Assembly (NCBI RefSeq): GCF_020700235.1
Contig: NZ_CP085301.1
Span: 558,001 to 622,000, forward strand
Source: Haladaptatus pallidirubidus
GTDB taxonomy: Archaea > Halobacteriota > Halobacteria > Halobacteriales > Haladaptataceae
Length of the DNA: 64,000 bases
Reading direction: 5' to 3'
In this document: one piece after another, positions 17,294 through 26,053 of the stretch
Numbering within the stretch: the first letter of the stretch is position 1
Layout: each line of letters opens with the position of its first letter
Program-made: the position numbers and the translations under genes
The notes under the pieces: generated by a model
What the model saw: only the letters and a program-made list of their open reading frames with translations
Told to the model about the DNA's origin: nothing
Databases searched by the model: none

Positions 17294-17962
17294 ATGAGCA
17301 CAATCGGTGACTCCTCTGGCACGGGGAACAACGAAACCGATAATCAACCGAATGAGTCAGACTCAACCGTGGCTGAACACGTTTCAGACATACTCGAATC
17401 AAACGCGTCGGGAGAGCAACGGGACAGTCCCCTCTCCCGCGATATGGTTTTCGATGTACTGAAAAATCAACGCCGACGGTACGCCCTGCACTATCTGAAG
17501 CAGGCCGAGGAAACCGTCCAGTTGAGCGACCTTGCGGAGCAGGTCGCCGCGTGGGAAAACGATACCACGGTCGGTGCCATTTCCGCCGCCGAGCGAAAAC
17601 GAGTCTACACCGCGCTTTACCAATCCCACCTCCCGAAACTCGATGATGCAGGAATCGTAGATTACAACCAAAACCGGGGAATCGTCGAACTCGCCACCGC
17701 CGCCGAACAACTCGACCCCTATCTCGAAACCAACACACGGGACGACATCTCGTGGTGTAAACGATACCTCGGAATCGCAGCCGCCGGATTTGCCGTGCTT
17801 ACCGGAGCATGGCTCGAACTACCGCTCCTCGCCGGAATCGCCGATATCGCACTCGCCTTGCTAGTAGTGGTCGCATTTACGCTCGTCGCAGTTGCCCATA
17901 CCTACGACGCACGACATGCACCCTCGACGGGCGAACAGGCACCGAATATTTCGAGCGAATAG
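17294..17962 (+). CDS. Predicted winged-helix regulator with two C-terminal membrane helices (DUF7344-type)
   Basis: A 222-residue protein. The first 45 residues are polar and disordered. Residues about 50-140 look like the haloarchaeal winged-helix domain with VFDVLKNQRRRYALHYLKQ and SDLAEQVAAWEN followed by ERKRVYTALYQSHLPKLDDAGIVDY, which I know as a DUF7344-type domain. Two hydrophobic helices (GIAAAGFAVLTGAWLELPLL and DIALALLVVVAFTLVAVAH) end the protein, so it should be a membrane-tethered DNA-binding protein. A GGGGTGGC stretch 5-12 nt before the ATG could act as a ribosome-binding site. The target is unknown. Confidence 0.75.
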   Translation: MSTIGDSSGTGNNETDNQPNESDSTVAEHVSDILESNASGEQRDSPLSRDMVFDVLKNQRRRYALHYLKQAEETVQLSDLAEQVAAWENDTTVGAISAAERKRVYTALYQSHLPKLDDAGIVDYNQNRGIVELATAAEQLDPYLETNTRDDISWCKRYLGIAAAGFAVLTGAWLELPLLAGIADIALALLVVVAFTLVAVAHTYDARHAPSTGEQAPNISSE

Positions 17963-18067
17963 TTCCTCGAATCACTTTTTCTGGAGTCGTGTTCGGAGAG
18001 CGGCGGCTACGGACGGGTGAATCGTATCCTAAATTATTGGGAAAGAGCGACCACCCTGCCGAGAGGG

Positions 18068-18083
18068 TTTTCACGAGTGAAAA
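18068..18083. repeat. Perfect 7-bp inverted repeat (ttttcac-ga-gtgaaaa)
   Basis: Lies 105 nt after the regulator gene and about 74 nt beyond the 3' end of tRNA-Val, so it could be a terminator stem or an operator-like palindrome. No further evidence. Confidence 0.35.
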
Positions 18084-18156
18084 TCGGAGAACGACATCGG
18101 AAATAGCTGTCAAACTGCGACTTGCTTCGCTCGTCGCATTGTGTCGTCAAAAATAG

Positions 18157-18230
18157 TGGGTTTGGGCAGATTTGAACTGCCGGCCTCCTCCATGTCAAGG
18201 AGGTGTCATAACCAACTAGACCACAAACCC
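18157..18230 (-). tRNA. tRNA-Val (anticodon GAC)
   Basis: A 74-nt cloverleaf read on the minus strand: acceptor stem GGGTTTG (18224-18230) pairs with CAAACCC (18158-18164), discriminator A at 18157. The anticodon arm is CCTCC-TTGACAT-GGAGG, giving anticodon GAC. T-arm GGCAG-TTCAAAT-CTGCC is standard. The CCA end is not encoded and there is no intron. Confidence 0.96.
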
Positions 18231-18392
18231 AGTCGGCCTCTGTGCGCATTTCTTCGTTGGCCGCATGGGTAATTGAAGGTTTCGAAATCGAACGCCGTAT
18301 CCCGGTTTTATTTCGCTCGCGACGGACGACAGCTTTAAGTGATTGTACGAATTTGTGCATTACAACACGAATCAGTTCATTGGTGTTCCACT

Positions 18393-19397
18393 ATGCAGGA
18401 CTACATCGAACACGTCACCACCGGACACGACCTCACGCTCACACAGGCCAGAGACGCGGCGAACGCCGTCTTCGACGGCGCGACCGACGCCCAAATCGGC
18501 GCGCTCCTCACCGGGCTGCGTGCAAAAGGGGAAACAGAAACCGAAATCGCCGGATTTGCACAGGGCATGCGCGACGCCGCACGGACAATTTCCCCTAACC
18601 GAACCCCGTTGGTTGACACCTGTGGCACCGGCGGTGACGACTACAATACTATCAACGTCTCCACGACCGCCGCAATCGTCGCCAGCGGCGCGGACGTTCC
18701 GATTGCCAAACACGGCAACTACTCGGTGTCTTCGTCCTCCGGCAGCGCTGACGTGCTGGACGAGGTTGGGGTCGTGGTCGATTCGGAACCACCGGCAGTG
18801 GAACGCGCAATCGAGGAGCAGGGAATCGGATTCATGCTCGCGCCCGTCTTCCACCCCGCGATGAAGGCCGTCATCGGTCCGCGCCGCGAACTCGGTATGC
18901 GAACCCTGTTCAACGTCTTGGGACCGCTGACGAACCCGGCGGGAGCGGACGCGCAAGTCGTCGGCGTCTACGACCCCGACCTCGTTCCCGTGCTGGCACA
19001 CGCACTCGCCCACATGGAGGTTTCGCACGCCCTCGTGGTTCACGGGGCAGGGATGGACGAAATCGCCGTTCACGACGAAACGACGGTCGCGGAAGTCGAG
19101 GGAGATTCCATCGAGGAATACACGCTCGCGCCCGAAGACCTCGGCGTCGGTCGGCACGACGTGTCAAAAGTCGCGGGTGGTACGCCCGAGCAGAACGCCC
19201 GCGACCTTCGCGACATCGTGGCGGGCGAAGTCGGCGGCGCGAAACGCGACATCATTCTGGCGAACGCCGGAGCGGCGGTGTACGTCGCCGGCCGAGCGTC
19301 GTCCTTGGAGGACGGCGTCGAACAGGCGAAGCGGGCAATCGACTCGGGTCGCGCGGAGGAAAAGCTAAACGCGATGACGAGGGCCGTCTCGGCATGA
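18393..19397 (+). CDS. trpD: Anthranilate phosphoribosyltransferase
   Basis: Second step of tryptophan synthesis: anthranilate plus PRPP gives phosphoribosyl-anthranilate. The 334-residue protein has the PRPP-binding DTCGTGGDDYNTINVST motif near residue 72, KHGNYSVSSSSGSADVLDEVG near 100, and the family's HPAMKAV and RRELGMRTLFNVLGPLTNPA (near 165) segments. I start at ATG 18393 (MQDYIEHVTTG); the frame is open 18 codons further up but with non-family sequence. An AT-rich ctttaagtg near 18331 is a possible promoter. First gene of trpDFEG; it overlaps trpF by 4 nt (ATGA). Confidence 0.96.
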   Translation: MQDYIEHVTTGHDLTLTQARDAANAVFDGATDAQIGALLTGLRAKGETETEIAGFAQGMRDAARTISPNRTPLVDTCGTGGDDYNTINVSTTAAIVASGADVPIAKHGNYSVSSSSGSADVLDEVGVVVDSEPPAVERAIEEQGIGFMLAPVFHPAMKAVIGPRRELGMRTLFNVLGPLTNPAGADAQVVGVYDPDLVPVLAHALAHMEVSHALVVHGAGMDEIAVHDETTVAEVEGDSIEEYTLAPEDLGVGRHDVSKVAGGTPEQNARDLRDIVAGEVGGAKRDIILANAGAAVYVAGRASSLEDGVEQAKRAIDSGRAEEKLNAMTRAVSA

Positions 19398-20062
19398 CCC
19401 GGACGAAAATCTGCGGGCTGACCGAGGAAAATGACCTGCGCGCCGCCATCTCTGCGGGCGCGGACGCAATCGGCCTGCTCGTGGACGTGCCGATCGATTC
19501 GCCCCGGGAAATCGACCCACTTCGGGCCGCCGAGCTCGCCCGGGAAGTCCCGCCCTTCGTGACGACCGTACTCGTGACGATGCCAGAAACCCCGGAGCGA
19601 ACGGTCGAACTAGCCGAAATCATCGAACCAGACGCCGTACAGGTTCACGGGATGGGCGTCGGCGACCTCGCGTACCTCTCGTCCAGCATCGACGGAAACG
19701 TCATTCGCGCCATCGACACGACGGCGGAGGGACCGGGACGCTACGACGCGGTTGCCGACGCGCTCCTCCTCGATGCCGGAAAAGCGGGTGGAACGGGCGA
19801 AACCCACGACTGGGAGCGTGCACGGAAGTTCGCAAATAGCCTCGACTCGCCGGTCATCCTCGCGGGCGGACTGACCCCCCACAACGTCGGCGACGCTGTC
19901 GAGGCGGTCGAACCGTTCGCGGTGGACGTTGCGAGCGGCGTCGAATCGAACGGCGGGCAGAAAGACCACTCGGCCGTCGAATCGTTCGTCGAGAACGCGA
20001 AAACGGCATCGATGAAAGAATCAGAAACGAATTCGAAGTCGGGATCGGTTTTACAACGATGA
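19394..20062 (+). CDS. trpF: Phosphoribosylanthranilate isomerase
   Basis: Third step of tryptophan synthesis, an Amadori rearrangement in a TIM barrel. Catalytic Cys near residue 5 in RTKICGLTEENDL, Asp126-region in DALLLDAGKAGGTGETHDW, and LAGGLTPHNVGDAVEAVEPFAVDVASGVE near 155 are all present. It ends with an additional polar tail (ETNSKSGSVLQR) of uncertain value. Overlaps both neighbours by 4 nt, so the four genes should be translationally coupled. Confidence 0.95.
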   Translation: MTRTKICGLTEENDLRAAISAGADAIGLLVDVPIDSPREIDPLRAAELAREVPPFVTTVLVTMPETPERTVELAEIIEPDAVQVHGMGVGDLAYLSSSIDGNVIRAIDTTAEGPGRYDAVADALLLDAGKAGGTGETHDWERARKFANSLDSPVILAGGLTPHNVGDAVEAVEPFAVDVASGVESNGGQKDHSAVESFVENAKTASMKESETNSKSGSVLQR

Positions 20063-21654
20063 ATCGAAACGAGTTCGAAGCCTACGCCGACAGCGACCAG
20101 TCGGTCGTCGTCCACGCGGAAACCGAACTGGACGTGGAAATCGACCCGCTAACCGCGTACTCCACCCTCGGGGGGAACGAGTACGATTTCCTCCTCGAAA
20201 GCGCGGAGAAAGTCGCGTCCTCCGATCCGGACGGAGCGTTCGACCCCGCGGAAACCGACGACCGACGGGCACGCTACTCCTTCGTCGGTTACGACCCGAA
20301 AGCGGTAGTGTCTGTGAAATCGAACGAAACGGAGGTTCGGGTGCTTGACGACGATTGGAACGGCGCAGTCGTCGGTCGAAACGGCGAGGACGAGAAGGGC
20401 GATGGATGCGATACGGGGGAAGACGATGTACTCGACAAACTTCGAGATTCGCTTCCCGAGGTGGAGCGGCGGGGGTTCCCGAACCGGGACGGCTTTTCAG
20501 GCGGTTTAGTCGGTTTTCTAGCCTACGACGCGGTGTACGACCTCTGGTTGGAAGAGCAGGGGGTCGAGCGTCCGGAGACGGAACTGCCGGACGCGCAGTT
20601 CGTCCTGAACACGAAAACGCTCGTTTTCGACCACGTCGAAAACTCGCTCTCGTTGGTGTGTACGCCGCTCGTCGCTCCGGAAGACGAACCGGGCGAGAAG
20701 TACGACGAACTGGTCGCGGAGTCGAATCGCGTTGCGAACGCGCTCGAATCCGCAGAAGAGCCCGAACTCGGCGGCTATCGACCGGAAGGCGAAACGGCGG
20801 GAGCGCAGGACGAGTACGAGGACGCAGTGCGCCGGGCGAAAGAACACGTTTTCGACGGCGACATCTATCAGGGCGTCGTCTCCCGAAAACGAGAGATTCG
20901 GGGCGAAATCGATCCGCTCGGATTGTATGCGTCCCTGCGCGAGGTGAACCCCTCGCCGTACATGTACATCCTCGGCTACGAGGACAGAACCATCGTCGGC
21001 GCGAGTCCGGAGACGCTGGTGTCGGTGCGCGACGAAAAAATCGTCTCGAACCCCATCGCCGGAACCAGCGCGCGCGGCGGGAGTCCGATGGAAGACCGGC
21101 GACTCGCGGGCGAACTGCTCGCGGACGAAAAGGAGCGGTCGGAGCACGCGATGCTAGTAGATTTGGCCCGAAACGACGTTCGCCGAGTGGCTGAATCTGG
21201 AAGCATCCGCGTCGAGGAGTTCATGAACGTCATCAAGTACAGCCACGTCCAGCACATCGAAAGCACCGTCACTGGAACCATGGCGGAGGACTGCGACGCT
21301 TTCGACGCGGTTCGCGCGACGTTCCCCGCCGGAACCCTGACCGGCGCGCCGAAAATCCGCGCGATGGAGGTAATTCACGACCTCGAAGAAACGCCGCGAG
21401 GCGTGTACGGCGGCGGGGTCGGTTATATTTCCTGGACTGGCGACGCCGACTTCGCTATCGTCATCAGAACCGCAACGATTGAACACGGCGAACGAGATAC
21501 AGTCGCGGTGCAGGCGGGCGCGGGCATCGTCGCGGACAGCGACCCGACCGCCGAGTTCGAGGAAACGGAACAGAAGATGGGCGGCGTGCTTTCCGCGCTG
21601 GAAACGATGGAGCGTGAGTCAGCACCCGAACAGAAACTGGAGGTGTCCCGATGA
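20059..21654 (+). CDS. trpE: Anthranilate synthase component I
   Basis: Large subunit that makes anthranilate from chorismate with ammonia supplied by TrpG. The 531-residue protein has the chorismate-binding fold: DIYQGVVSRKREI near 275, PSPYMYILG near 305, ASPETLVSVRD, NPIAGTSARGGSPMEDRRLAGELLADEKERSEHAMLVDLARNDV, KYSHVQHIESTV and FPAGTLTGAPKIRAME near 430. An acidic low-complexity insert (residues about 105-125, GRNGEDEKGDGCDTGEDD) is halophile-typical. Feedback inhibition by Trp at the N-terminal LLES motif (near residue 50) is expected from the family. Overlaps trpF and trpG. Confidence 0.96.
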   Translation: MNRNEFEAYADSDQSVVVHAETELDVEIDPLTAYSTLGGNEYDFLLESAEKVASSDPDGAFDPAETDDRRARYSFVGYDPKAVVSVKSNETEVRVLDDDWNGAVVGRNGEDEKGDGCDTGEDDVLDKLRDSLPEVERRGFPNRDGFSGGLVGFLAYDAVYDLWLEEQGVERPETELPDAQFVLNTKTLVFDHVENSLSLVCTPLVAPEDEPGEKYDELVAESNRVANALESAEEPELGGYRPEGETAGAQDEYEDAVRRAKEHVFDGDIYQGVVSRKREIRGEIDPLGLYASLREVNPSPYMYILGYEDRTIVGASPETLVSVRDEKIVSNPIAGTSARGGSPMEDRRLAGELLADEKERSEHAMLVDLARNDVRRVAESGSIRVEEFMNVIKYSHVQHIESTVTGTMAEDCDAFDAVRATFPAGTLTGAPKIRAMEVIHDLEETPRGVYGGGVGYISWTGDADFAIVIRTATIEHGERDTVAVQAGAGIVADSDPTAEFEETEQKMGGVLSALETMERESAPEQKLEVSR

Positions 21655-22319
21655 CGCGCGTGCTGTTCGTGGACAACTTCGATTCGTTCACCTACAACCT
21701 CGTGGAGTACGCTGAGGAAGCGCTTCGGGCGCAGGTGTCAGAATCGAATCGCGAATTGCGGTTCGATTCTGACGGTTCGCGTTCGGCCTCGGCGATCGAA
21801 ACCGAAGTCGTGAAAAACACCGCCTCGCTCGACGCCATCCGCGAGAAAGACCCGGCCGCAATCGTCATCAGTCCCGGTCCGGGTCACCCGGAAAACGAAC
21901 GCGACGTGGGCGTCACGAACGAAGTCCTCCGCGAGCTATCACCAGAAATACCGACGCTGGGCGTCTGCCTGGGCTTGGAGGCTGCGGTGCATGTGTACGG
22001 CGGGAAAATCGGGCGCGCACCGGAACCGATTCACGGGAAAGCGTTCCCGGTCGAACACGACGGTGTCGGCGTGTTCGACGGTCTCGAACAGGGATTCCAG
22101 GCCGGGCGATACCACTCGCTTGTCTCGACCGCCGTCCCCGACTGTTTCGACGTGAGCGCGACGACGACCCACGACGGCGACGAACTCGTGATGGGAGTTC
22201 GCCATCGCGACCACCCGATAGAGTGCGTTCAGTTCCACCCGGAGAGCGTGCTGACCGCTCGCGGGCGCGAAATAATCGAGAATTTCCTCGGCGGCTACAC
22301 CAGCACGCCCGCCGCGTAA
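21651..22319 (+). CDS. trpG: Anthranilate synthase component II (glutamine amidotransferase)
   Basis: Hydrolyses glutamine to feed ammonia to TrpE. Class I amidotransferase: nucleophile Cys in LGVCLGLEAAVHVYGG near residue 106, catalytic His and Glu in QFHPESVLT near 195, and SPGPGHP near 72. Between residues about 22 and 48 there is an insertion (starting ALRAQVSESNRE) absent from typical TrpG, encoded over an 11-bp perfect DNA inverted repeat at 21738-21772. The remaining family motifs are intact, so the enzyme should be active. Last gene of the operon; its 3' end overlaps the small minus-strand gene. Confidence 0.93.
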   Translation: MTRVLFVDNFDSFTYNLVEYAEEALRAQVSESNRELRFDSDGSRSASAIETEVVKNTASLDAIREKDPAAIVISPGPGHPENERDVGVTNEVLRELSPEIPTLGVCLGLEAAVHVYGGKIGRAPEPIHGKAFPVEHDGVGVFDGLEQGFQAGRYHSLVSTAVPDCFDVSATTTHDGDELVMGVRHRDHPIECVQFHPESVLTARGREIIENFLGGYTSTPAA

Positions 22320-22456
22320 AGGGCGGCGACGACGAGGAGTGCGAGGACGCCGATTCGCCAGGTGAGCGCGACGGCGAAGCGAACGGCGACGACGAGGAGA
22401 ATGATTCCGATAACCACGGCGGCGATGCCGACTGGTTCGATGGCGAGGGGTGTCAT
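22295..22456 (-). CDS. Small two-helix membrane protein, 53 aa
   Basis: Start ATG at 22456 gives MTPLAIEPVGIAAVVIGI, then two hydrophobic helices (about residues 9-27 and 33-52) separated by a short Arg-containing turn (ALTWRIG). No family recognised. It overlaps the 3' end of trpG by 25 nt on the opposite strand. Hydrophobic, halophile-like small membrane proteins of this kind are common, but expression is unproven; a frame extension upstream to 22552 would be polar and is less likely. Confidence 0.5.
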   Translation of the reverse strand: MTPLAIEPVGIAAVVIGIILLVVAVRFAVALTWRIGVLALLVVAALYAAGVLV

Positions 22457-22804
22457 ACCCGAAATGACCGCGTACTGAATGGTAAACGTATCGGTGGTGT
22501 TTGGTTCGTTTTCGAGGAAAATCGGGGGAGGGGACGAGAGTAGGCGCTCCATACCGTGAGAAACTCAATCATATCGGTCACTTTCGCTCCGGTCTGAACA
22601 CTCTTATAGTCCTTGGCGTCTTACTCTCTGATAGGCAGAGAACGACCCCAGAGGCGTCACTATACAAACAAACTTGGGATAGAGAAAGTAAACTTAATTT
22701 GGGATGGGTCGAATGCATTCTTCGTCACGAATGAAACGGTTCTACGCACAAAATGAACGGCGAATCGCCACGCAGAGTAACAGAGCAGCGGTGGTGACGC
22801 TCGT
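22457..22804. other. Gene-free AT-rich leader region upstream of nrdJ
   Basis: I see no coding frame or structured RNA. Possible TATA-like stretches on the plus strand are cttatag (about 22603) and aacttaatt (about 22690). No cobalamin riboswitch-like pattern was found although nrdJ is B12-dependent. The ATG of nrdJ is preceded by ggtggtgac, which resembles a ribosome-binding site. Confidence 0.5.
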
Positions 22805-25800
22805 ATGAGCGGCGCGCACGAGACGGACGCCAACGAGGTCACTCTCCCGGTCAAGCGAACCAAGGGCGACACGCTCGAAGACCGGATGACGGGGAACGCG
22901 TACCAGAACATCCTCCCGGCGCGCTATCTCCGCAAGGACGCCGACGGCAACCTCGTCGAGAAACAGGAAGACCTGTTCCCGCGCGTCGCGAAGAATATCG
23001 CGCTCGCGGAGGCCGTCTACGAAGCCGAAAAACAGGGCACCGAAATCACCGTCACGCCCGAGCAGTTGAAACCCGGTCACCCGCGACGGGACGAACTCGC
23101 CGCGGACGTGTTCGGCACGAGAACGACCGCCGAAGACGACGCCGAAACTGCACTCTCCGTCTACAACGTCAACAAGTTCGCCTACGAAACGGTGGTTCCG
23201 GAACTTCCGGAGGACATCCGAGAACACGTCGAATCCGTCCGAGACGAGTTCGACGACCTGATGGAGAGGCTGTCGTTCATCCCGAACTCGCCCACGCTGA
23301 TGAATGCGGGCGACGAACTCCAGCAGTTGTCGGCCTGTTTCGTCGACTCCCCCGGAGACGATATCACCGACATCCATCAAACCGCGAAAGAGGCCGCGGA
23401 AGTCTTCCAGTCCGGCGGCGGAATGGGCTACGCCTTCTGGAAGCTCCGACCCTACGGCGACGCAGTCGGTTCGACGGGTGGCATCGCCTCTGGCCCGATT
23501 ACGTTCATGCGCACCTACGACCAGATGTGCGAAACCATCGCGCAGGGCGGTGCCCGCCGCGGCGCGCAGATGGGCGTCATGCGCGTCTCGCACCCCGACG
23601 TTATCCAGTTCATCCACGCGAAAAACAAGGACGTGAGCCTCGCCAACACGCTCCGCCTGAACGACCCCGACGACTACACGCACACGTCGTTCAAGGACGC
23701 GTTGGAGGAGGCCCGCGAACTCATCGACGACGATGGTCGGGTTCCGAAACACCTCCGAAACGCCGCCGAGGGGCATCTCTCTAACTTCAACATCTCCGTC
23801 GGCGTTACGGACGACTTCATGGACGCCCTCTACAACGGCGAAGAGTTCGTCTTCACCAACCCGCGCACGGAAGAGCCCCACGTCGCTACCGAACACACCG
23901 AGGAACTGTACGACATGTTCGGTCTCGGCGAGTACGTCACGGCCGGTGAAGTGCTGTCGATTCCCGCCGACGTTATCTGGAACCGAATCGTGGAAGGCGC
24001 GTGGGAAAACGGCGAACCCGGCGTCATCTACCTCGAACGGGTGAACAAAGAACACTCCTTCGACGTGGAAGAACACCCCGACCACCGGATTCTGGCGACG
24101 AACCCCTGCGGCGAACAGCCGCTCGAAGAGTACGAGGCGTGCAACCTCGGCCACATCAATCTCTCGACGCTCGCCGACGTGGATGCGCCGGACTGGCGCG
24201 TCTGGTACGAGCAAAACGCCGACAGCTACGGGTCGCTGTCGGAAGCCGTGGACGCTTTCCTCCGCGACGCCATCGACTGGGACGAGTTCGACTATCGCAT
24301 CGACTACGGCACCCGGTTCTTGGAGAACGTCGTCACGATGTCCGACTTCCCGGTCGAGAAAATCGAACAAAAAGTTCGAGATATGCGCAAAATCGGACTG
24401 GGCATCATGGGTCTCGCCCAGTTGTACATCCAACTCGGCGTCCGCTACGGAAGCGACGAGGGTAACGAAATCGCCCAGCAGTTGATGACCCACATCAACC
24501 ACGAGTCGAAGTGGGCCTCCCACGAACTCGCCGAGGAGCGCGGATCGTTCAACGACTGGTCGGACTCGAAGTACGCGAACCCGACGGAGTATTCCGAGTG
24601 GTTCGAGAAACAAACCGGACTTGACGCCGAAAAGTGGAAGGACGGCTTCTCGGTTCGGAACCACAACACGACGACCATCGCGCCGACCGGCACGACTTCG
24701 ATGGTCGGCAACACCACGGGCGGTTGTGAGCCCATCTACAACGTCGCCTACTACAAGAACGTCTCCGACGACGTGCAGGGCGACGAGATGCTCGTGGAGT
24801 TCGACGACTACTTCCTCCGCACACTGGAGGCGAACGACATCGACGTGGGCGCGGTCAAAGAAGAAGCCCAAGAGCAGATGGCGACCAATCAGTTCTCCGG
24901 CGTCGAAGGACTCGAAACCGTCCCAGACGCCATCGGCGAACTGTTCGTCGTGACGGGCGACCTCACCGGCAAGCAACACGCCGCGGTGCAGTGCGCCTGC
25001 CAGCAGGGCGTCGATTCGGCCATCTCGAAGACCTGTAACTTCCCGAATTCCGCCAGCAAGGAGGACATGGACGAGGTGTACCGCTACATCTACGACCACG
25101 GCGGCAAGGGCGTCACGGTGTACCGCGACGGTACGCGCTCGAAACAGGTGCTCACCACGCGCGCCGACAACGCCGAGTTCGCCGACGAGGACGAGGCGGC
25201 GGAAACCATCGCCGAACAGATCGAGGAGGTCTTCGGCGGCATCGAGGGCTTCATCGCAAACGAGGAAGTGCAGGCCGCGCTCGGCGACGAACTGTCAAGT
25301 CTAGTCGAAGACGGCGTCACCGGCGGCGCATACGCCAAGGAGCGTCCGCGTCCGGACGTGCTCCACGGCGTCACCCAGCGCATCGACACCGGCTACGGCA
25401 AGATGTACGTCAACATCAACGAGGACGAATCCGGCGAACCGTTCGAACTGTTCGCCACCATCGGTAACTCCGGCGGCTTTACCAACTCCTTCACGGAAGC
25501 GCTGGCGAAGGTCATCAGCTACGCCCTCCGGAGCGGCGTCGACCCGAACGAAATCGCGTCCGACTTGCAGGGCATCCGCAGTCCGAAAGTCGCGTGGGAC
25601 AAAGGCGAGCAGATCAACTCCATTCCAGACGCTATCGGCGTGGCGATGCGCCGCTACCTCGACGGCGAAATCGAGCGTACGGGCGTTCCACAGCAGAAGA
25701 CGCTCGAAGAGACGGCGGACGAAAGCGAGACTGACGGCGGAGCAGTCGAGACGCGGAAAGACGCCTCCCAGTCGCTCATCGACGCGGGTGAAAGTCCGGA

Positions 25801-25885
25801 ATGTCCGGAGTGCGGGTCGCTCTCGCTGTATTTCTCCGAAGGCTGTAAGACCTGCGAATCCTGTGGCTGGAGCGAGTGCTCGTAA
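22805..25885 (+). CDS. nrdJ: Adenosylcobalamin-dependent (class II) ribonucleoside-diphosphate reductase
   Basis: Makes deoxyribonucleotides using a B12-derived radical, needing no oxygen. The 1026-residue protein shows the reductase barrel: first redox cysteine in QLSACFV near residue 178, the finger-loop motif NPCGEQPLEEYEACNLGHINL near 433-453 with Asn, Cys and Glu of the catalytic set, and phosphate-binding APTGTTSMVG near 628. C-terminal region includes a second block (HGVTQRIDTGYGKMYVNINED) and a Cys-rich end (CPECGSLSLYF...CKTCESCGW, two CxxC pairs) that probably binds zinc and helps re-reduction. No intein is seen. It appears monocistronic, with T-rich tracts (gtttttc, gcgttttt) downstream that could terminate it. 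Confidence 0.95.
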   Translation: MSGAHETDANEVTLPVKRTKGDTLEDRMTGNAYQNILPARYLRKDADGNLVEKQEDLFPRVAKNIALAEAVYEAEKQGTEITVTPEQLKPGHPRRDELAADVFGTRTTAEDDAETALSVYNVNKFAYETVVPELPEDIREHVESVRDEFDDLMERLSFIPNSPTLMNAGDELQQLSACFVDSPGDDITDIHQTAKEAAEVFQSGGGMGYAFWKLRPYGDAVGSTGGIASGPITFMRTYDQMCETIAQGGARRGAQMGVMRVSHPDVIQFIHAKNKDVSLANTLRLNDPDDYTHTSFKDALEEARELIDDDGRVPKHLRNAAEGHLSNFNISVGVTDDFMDALYNGEEFVFTNPRTEEPHVATEHTEELYDMFGLGEYVTAGEVLSIPADVIWNRIVEGAWENGEPGVIYLERVNKEHSFDVEEHPDHRILATNPCGEQPLEEYEACNLGHINLSTLADVDAPDWRVWYEQNADSYGSLSEAVDAFLRDAIDWDEFDYRIDYGTRFLENVVTMSDFPVEKIEQKVRDMRKIGLGIMGLAQLYIQLGVRYGSDEGNEIAQQLMTHINHESKWASHELAEERGSFNDWSDSKYANPTEYSEWFEKQTGLDAEKWKDGFSVRNHNTTTIAPTGTTSMVGNTTGGCEPIYNVAYYKNVSDDVQGDEMLVEFDDYFLRTLEANDIDVGAVKEEAQEQMATNQFSGVEGLETVPDAIGELFVVTGDLTGKQHAAVQCACQQGVDSAISKTCNFPNSASKEDMDEVYRYIYDHGGKGVTVYRDGTRSKQVLTTRADNAEFADEDEAAETIAEQIEEVFGGIEGFIANEEVQAALGDELSSLVEDGVTGGAYAKERPRPDVLHGVTQRIDTGYGKMYVNINEDESGEPFELFATIGNSGGFTNSFTEALAKVISYALRSGVDPNEIASDLQGIRSPKVAWDKGEQINSIPDAIGVAMRRYLDGEIERTGVPQQKTLEETADESETDGGAVETRKDASQSLIDAGESPECPECGSLSLYFSEGCKTCESCGWSECS

Positions 25886-26053
25886 TCCACCAGTAGCGTT
25901 TTTCTAACCCAGTTTTGCCGCTCGCTGATTTTGCGTTTTTACGGCTTCGCATGCCGTGAGGGTGGCCGGAAACCACAAGTGCAGAGACATTGTCTCAAAG
26001 GAAGTTGCATGGGGAGGAATGCCAAGTGAGGTGTCGAAAGAGAGGGGGACGAC

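Noticed and set aside
22457..22804. Possible cobalamin riboswitch upstream of nrdJ
   Set aside because: No B12-box-like or structured pattern could be recognised.
24061..25885. Long open frames antisense to nrdJ (785 codons, minus strand)
   Set aside because: High GC third positions keep opposite frames open in haloarchaea; the sequence has no family features and nrdJ is unmistakable.
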